From CANLWN01 sp039815505 (GTDB taxonomy: Bacteria; Bacteroidota; Bacteroidia; Flavobacteriales; Flavobacteriaceae), in NCBI GenBank assembly GCA_039815505.1, contig JBCBZE010000121.1, positions 1-8,971 on the forward strand: a DNA stretch of 8,971 bases, read 5' to 3'. The position numbers were made by a program, and so were the translations under genes. Below are positions 5,732 to 8,971 of this stretch, in pieces. The first letter of the stretch is position 1, and each line of letters begins with the position of its first letter. Below the pieces are notes generated by a model. The model saw nothing but the letters and a program-made list of their open reading frames with translations. It was not told the DNA's origin and did not search any database.

Positions 5732-6558
5732 ATAAGAAGCTAAGCGTGGTAACCATGATCATTCTTTTAATGGTAGGCTGCGGTACAAGAAAGAGAACCA
5801 CAAGTAAATCAAGAACACCATCCCAGGTTTCAAATACAAAAACTAAGGTACACAAGGATAATGGTCTTTATCCCTTACCGGAAGATACGGGTAGATTTAT
5901 AAAGTTTCCTATTGCGAATGTACAGGAATACATAGAAACCTTTGCGGAGATAGCGCAGTTTGAAATGAAGGCTTACGGTATTCCGGCAAGTATTACCCTG
6001 GCCCAGGGTATTTTGGAAAGTGGTTTTGGTAAGAGTGAACTTGTTCGTAAGACTAACAATCACTTTGGAATAAAATGCCATAAAGGTTGGACCGGTGCAT
6101 ATGATTTTCATGATGATGACGAGAAAGGGGAGTGCTTTAGAAAATATAACCACCCTATGTACTCTTTTCGTGATCATAGCATTTTCCTTTCTACCCGATC
6201 GCGCTATGCTTTCTTGTTCAATTACAGGAAGGACGATTACAAAAGATGGGCAAAGGGGCTTAGAGAGGCCGGCTATGCTACGGATAAACGATATCCCCAA
6301 AAACTGATTTCCTTTATAGAACAATATGGATTGGACAAATATGATAGACAGGTATTGAAACAGGGTTATGTGGCCCAAAGGGAGCCCAAAACAACGAACT
6401 ATACCACCCACATTGTCAAAAAAGGAGATACCCTATATTCTTTGTCCCGCCGTTATTTTGTCTCCGTGGATGAGTTGATGCGATTAAACAAAATGAACGA
6501 TAGTGGAATTTCCATCGGTCAAAAACTTATCGTTAAATCCAAAAAAACCAAAAAGTAA
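5728..6558 (+). CDS. Lipoprotein glucosaminidase (GH73-type) with C-terminal LysM domain
   Basis: This 276-residue peptidoglycan hydrolase is predicted to cleave the glycan strand as an N-acetylglucosaminidase, tethered to a membrane and facing the periplasm. A short signal peptide ends in the lipobox LMVGC with Cys18, followed by a basic Ser/Thr-rich linker (19-45). The glucosaminidase domain spans about 60-205: AYGIPASITLAQGILESGFGKSEL (82-105) holds the likely catalytic Glu97, NNHFGIKCHKGWTG (110-123) is a hallmark block, and YSFRDHSIFLSTRSRY (145-160) follows. A single LysM peptidoglycan-binding domain covers about 227-270 (HIVKKGDTLYSLSRRY, then ISIGQKLIV). The ATG overlaps the previous stop by 4 bp, and hemL starts 2 bp after the stop. 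Similar lipoprotein hydrolases are common in Bacteroidota. The role in septation or turnover cannot be told from sequence. Confidence 0.92.
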   Translation: MNKKLSVVTMIILLMVGCGTRKRTTSKSRTPSQVSNTKTKVHKDNGLYPLPEDTGRFIKFPIANVQEYIETFAEIAQFEMKAYGIPASITLAQGILESGFGKSELVRKTNNHFGIKCHKGWTGAYDFHDDDEKGECFRKYNHPMYSFRDHSIFLSTRSRYAFLFNYRKDDYKRWAKGLREAGYATDKRYPQKLISFIEQYGLDKYDRQVLKQGYVAQREPKTTNYTTHIVKKGDTLYSLSRRYFVSVDELMRLNKMNDSGISIGQKLIVKSKKTKK

Positions 6559-6560
6559 TA

Positions 6561-7841
6561 ATGATTTACCAAAGAAGTAGTGCGCTGTTTGCGGAAGCAA
6601 AGCAATATATTCCTGGCGGTGTAAATTCCCCCGTTCGGGCCTTTAAAGCGGTAGGTGGCGATCCTATTTTCGTAGAGGAGGCCAAAGGGGCTTATTTATA
6701 TGATGCCGATGGAAATCAATTTATAGATTATATTGCTTCATGGGGCCCTTTGATTTTGGGCCATGCGTATGAACCGGTCATCAATGCGGTAATAGATAAA
6801 GCTAAAAAGGGTACTTCCTTTGGTATGCCGACCAAGATCGAAACGGAGCTGGCAAGACTCGCCGTTTCCATGGTGCCGAACATCGACAAAATACGTTTTG
6901 TAAATAGTGGTACCGAGGCTTGCATGAGCGCTGTTCGTCTGGCCCGAGGGTTTACGGGAAAGGATAAGATCATAAAATTTGCCGGCTGTTACCATGGCCA
7001 TTCGGATTCTTTTTTGATTCAAGCGGGGAGCGGAGCCGTTACATTTGGCAGCCCCAATAGTCCGGGAGTAACACAAGGAACCGCTAAGGACACCTTATTG
7101 GCCCATTACAATGACTTGGAAAGTGTAGAGGCGTTGGTAAAGGCCAATACGGATGAAATAGCCGCGATAATCATAGAACCGGTGGCCGGTAATATGGGGT
7201 GTATTTTGCCTACCGATAATTTTATGAACGGGCTTCGAGAGCTGTGTACAAAAGAAGGGATTCTTCTGATTTTCGATGAGGTCATGACCGGATTTAGGTT
7301 GGGTAAGGGTGGAGCTCAGGAAATGCTCGAGGTCAATGCGGATATCGTCACTTTTGGGAAAGTTATCGGTGGTGGACTCCCAGTTGGCGCATTTGCGGCA
7401 CGAAATGAGATTATGGACCGGTTGGCCCCGGACGGCCCAGTTTACCAGGCGGGGACGTTAAGTGGAAATCCCTTGGCCATGGGCGCAGGTTTGGCTATGC
7501 TAACGGAATTGAACAATAGACCCGAGGTATTCCAAAGTTTGGCCGATAAAACGGCTTATCTACATAAAGGGCTGCAAGAGGTGTTGACCAAAAAGGGAGT
7601 CGAACACCAGATCAATCGTTACGGCAGCATGATTTCGGTGCACTTTACCGATGAACCCGTAGTGGATTTTAGGTCATCTGCCAAAGGGAACAATACAACT
7701 TTTAAAACGTATTTTCATGGGATGTTGAATCAAGGGGTCTATCTGCCCCCCAGTGCCTTTGAAAGTTATTTTTTAAATGATGCCCTATCGTATGGGGATT
7801 TGGACAGGACCATTAAGGCACTTGAACATATTAACCTATAA
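6561..7841 (+). CDS. hemL: Glutamate-1-semialdehyde 2,1-aminomutase
   Basis: This full-length, 426-residue cytoplasmic PLP enzyme converts glutamate-1-semialdehyde to 5-aminolevulinate, the second step of the C5 route to heme and other tetrapyrroles after glutamyl-tRNA reductase (HemA, not in this window). Visible motifs are PGGVNSPVRAF (18-28), SWGPLILGH (60-68), VNSGTEACMSAVRLARG (114-130), GCYHGHSD (142-149), FDEVMTGFR (238-246) with the cofactor-contacting Asp239, TFGKVIGGGLPVGAFA (264-279) with the Schiff-base Lys267, and QAGTLSGNPLAMGAG (296-310). Length and motif order match HemL rather than other class III aminotransferases, and no key residue is missing. It is the last gene of the + operon, 2 bp after the glucosaminidase, and its stop codon directly abuts the stop of the convergent gene. 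No hairpin terminator is evident at the junction. Confidence 0.97.
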   Translation: MIYQRSSALFAEAKQYIPGGVNSPVRAFKAVGGDPIFVEEAKGAYLYDADGNQFIDYIASWGPLILGHAYEPVINAVIDKAKKGTSFGMPTKIETELARLAVSMVPNIDKIRFVNSGTEACMSAVRLARGFTGKDKIIKFAGCYHGHSDSFLIQAGSGAVTFGSPNSPGVTQGTAKDTLLAHYNDLESVEALVKANTDEIAAIIIEPVAGNMGCILPTDNFMNGLRELCTKEGILLIFDEVMTGFRLGKGGAQEMLEVNADIVTFGKVIGGGLPVGAFAARNEIMDRLAPDGPVYQAGTLSGNPLAMGAGLAMLTELNNRPEVFQSLADKTAYLHKGLQEVLTKKGVEHQINRYGSMISVHFTDEPVVDFRSSAKGNNTTFKTYFHGMLNQGVYLPPSAFESYFLNDALSYGDLDRTIKALEHINL

Positions 7842-8971
7842 TTAGGAGAGCTCCGCTATAAATTGCTGCAGTTTTTGCATGGCGGGGGGGATATTATCCC
7901 GCATACGTTTTAATATCGATTGCTTCTCCATATCGTCTTTGGAGACCTGTGCCACAAGTTTACTAAAACCATCCAGCCGATTATTGTAAAGCCATTTGCG
8001 AAGATCTGGATCTTGGTTCCAACGGTATTGGTTCATCATGTACGCAGCAAGGAGTTTAATCCAATCCGTATCATGATTGGGTAGGGGAACTACCTTACAA
8101 AGTTCATTCTTCTTTTCCTCACTTTCATAAGTTGCTTCCACATGTGCTATAAACGCTGCACTAAATACAGGTTGGTAGGATCTTACGGTTTGGGGTGTTA
8201 TAAGATGATTGCTGAATATGGGCTTGGTTTCAAAGTTGGATAGGGCACTGGCAGAGCAATCTACATGCACTATTTCCGGTGTTGTGGAAATAGTACCCTC
8301 ATCTAAAACAATCTCATTGCCTTTGATGTGTTTTACCCGTCCCATACGAACGATATGCTTAATACGTCTAAGCTGTTCCAGCTCCAATGGGCTTACCGTA
8401 GCACCGTGAAACATTTTAGGCCGGACGTTTGTATCTATTCGGAGCAAAACGCCTTTTGTTTCCAACCTATCAAATAGGTCAGGAATCGATTCAGCTTGTA
8501 CTATGGCTTCAAATTGATTGGCTTGCGCACCTATGGCATATTCAAAAAAGTCTTTTGTGGGTTGCGTGTTCCTTCGATCTAACAACCACGCATCCCTTGG
8601 CATGATCCAAGTAATCTTATCTGGATCTACTTGATGCTCCAATAACCATAGGCATGCATCAATCCCGGTCTTGCCGCCACCAATGATCACAAACCCCTTA
8701 GGCGGGTGTACTATTTTTGGTAAATCATTGATCGGAATAAATTGTGCTTCCGGGGCAATACTAAAATTGGGTGTATGGGTAGCAGGGATGTTGGTCTTGA
8801 GATAAGTGGTATCCACAATCTTTTTGTTCACATCAATTTCATACCCCTTACCGGTTATCATGGATTTAAATTTTCCGTCACCCGTGTATGCGCATAAAGG
8901 GAAATAGGAAACGCGACCACTGGGTAAGAATCGCTCTTTCATAATACGCTCGTAATACGCATTGATTTCCG
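7842..8971 (-). CDS. FAD/NAD(P)-binding oxidoreductase, 5' truncated by window edge
   Basis: The frame is open to the window edge, giving 375 visible residues of the C-terminal portion. An ATG at 8942 is internal, because coding sequence (EINAYYERI before it) continues past the edge. ERFLPSGRVSYFPLCAY is typical of flavin-dependent oxidoreductases whose N-terminal FAD-binding Rossmann fold would lie upstream. The visible second Rossmann fold has FVIIGGGKTGIDACLWLL, with a GxGxxG motif (GGGKTG) at codons 88-93 counted from 8942, predicted to bind NAD(P)H. VHVDCSASALS (about 227-237) resembles the loop that precedes a return to the FAD domain. The C-terminal 100 residues are helical. The substrate is unknown, and monooxygenase versus reductase cannot be decided. 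The stop at 7844-7842 directly abuts the hemL stop in convergent orientation. Confidence 0.82.
   Translation of the reverse strand, partial: EINAYYERIMKERFLPSGRVSYFPLCAYTGDGKFKSMITGKGYEIDVNKKIVDTTYLKTNIPATHTPNFSIAPEAQFIPINDLPKIVHPPKGFVIIGGGKTGIDACLWLLEHQVDPDKITWIMPRDAWLLDRRNTQPTKDFFEYAIGAQANQFEAIVQAESIPDLFDRLETKGVLLRIDTNVRPKMFHGATVSPLELEQLRRIKHIVRMGRVKHIKGNEIVLDEGTISTTPEIVHVDCSASALSNFETKPIFSNHLITPQTVRSYQPVFSAAFIAHVEATYESEEKKNELCKVVPLPNHDTDWIKLLAAYMMNQYRWNQDPDLRKWLYNNRLDGFSKLVAQVSKDDMEKQSILKRMRDNIPPAMQKLQQFIAELS

Noticed and set aside
7879..7904. A G7 tract with a partial inverted repeat inside the oxidoreductase gene, considered as phase-variable tract or hemL terminator
   Set aside because: The tract encodes an in-frame Ile-Pro-Pro segment, is shorter than typical phase-variable tracts, and the repeat has no T-run downstream of hemL.
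1..8971. Mobile elements, CRISPR arrays, tRNA/rRNA genes, toxin-antitoxin or defence modules
   Set aside because: No transposase, integrase, direct-repeat array, cloverleaf or known defence-gene signature was seen on either strand.

Overview
The window looks like a chromosomal housekeeping segment from a member of the Bacteroidota, most likely a marine Flavobacteriaceae (inference). Supporting signs are an AT-leaning base composition, almost no Shine-Dalgarno sequences, A-rich start contexts, and a set of families typical of this phylum: GSCFA, DUF4230, DUF4136 and DUF5522 proteins and a long aromatic amino acid hydroxylase. I see no mobile element, phage gene, CRISPR array, tRNA or rRNA. Both window edges cut through genes. 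Layout, left to right: the 3' part of a GSCFA-family SGNH-like protein (+, 1-858); a membrane-anchored DUF4230 protein (+, 979-1605), whose 3' end overlaps by 27 bp the convergent 3' end of a 586-residue phenylalanine/aromatic amino acid hydroxylase (-, 1579-3339); a strong intrinsic terminator (3394-3448) preceded by a second small hairpin; a DUF4136 lipoprotein with a Gly/Trp/Phe-rich insert (-, 3472-4059); a 52-residue Cys-rich DUF5522 protein that begins with GTG (-, 4129-4287); and a 195-bp divergent intergenic region. A compact + strand operon follows: a 107-residue membrane HEXXH protein (4483-4806), a PLP-dependent D-cysteine desulfhydrase / ACC deaminase-like enzyme (4826-5731), a lipoprotein glucosaminidase with a LysM domain (5728-6558), and glutamate-1-semialdehyde aminomutase HemL (6561-7841). 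The window closes with a convergent, truncated FAD/NAD(P)-binding oxidoreductase (-, 7842-8971), whose stop codon directly abuts that of hemL. The genes do not form one pathway. The aromatic hydroxylase serves Phe/Tyr metabolism, HemL makes 5-aminolevulinate for tetrapyrroles, the glucosaminidase trims peptidoglycan, and the PLP enzyme acts on a small amino acid. The tight packing of the + operon (19-bp gap, 4-bp overlap, 2-bp gap) argues for co-transcription and translational coupling. No clear new multi-gene system is visible. The best leads are the minimal HEXXH membrane protein, the DUF5522 micro-gene, the active-site residues that point the PLP enzyme away from ACC deaminase, and the large uncharacterised C-terminal half of the aromatic hydroxylase.
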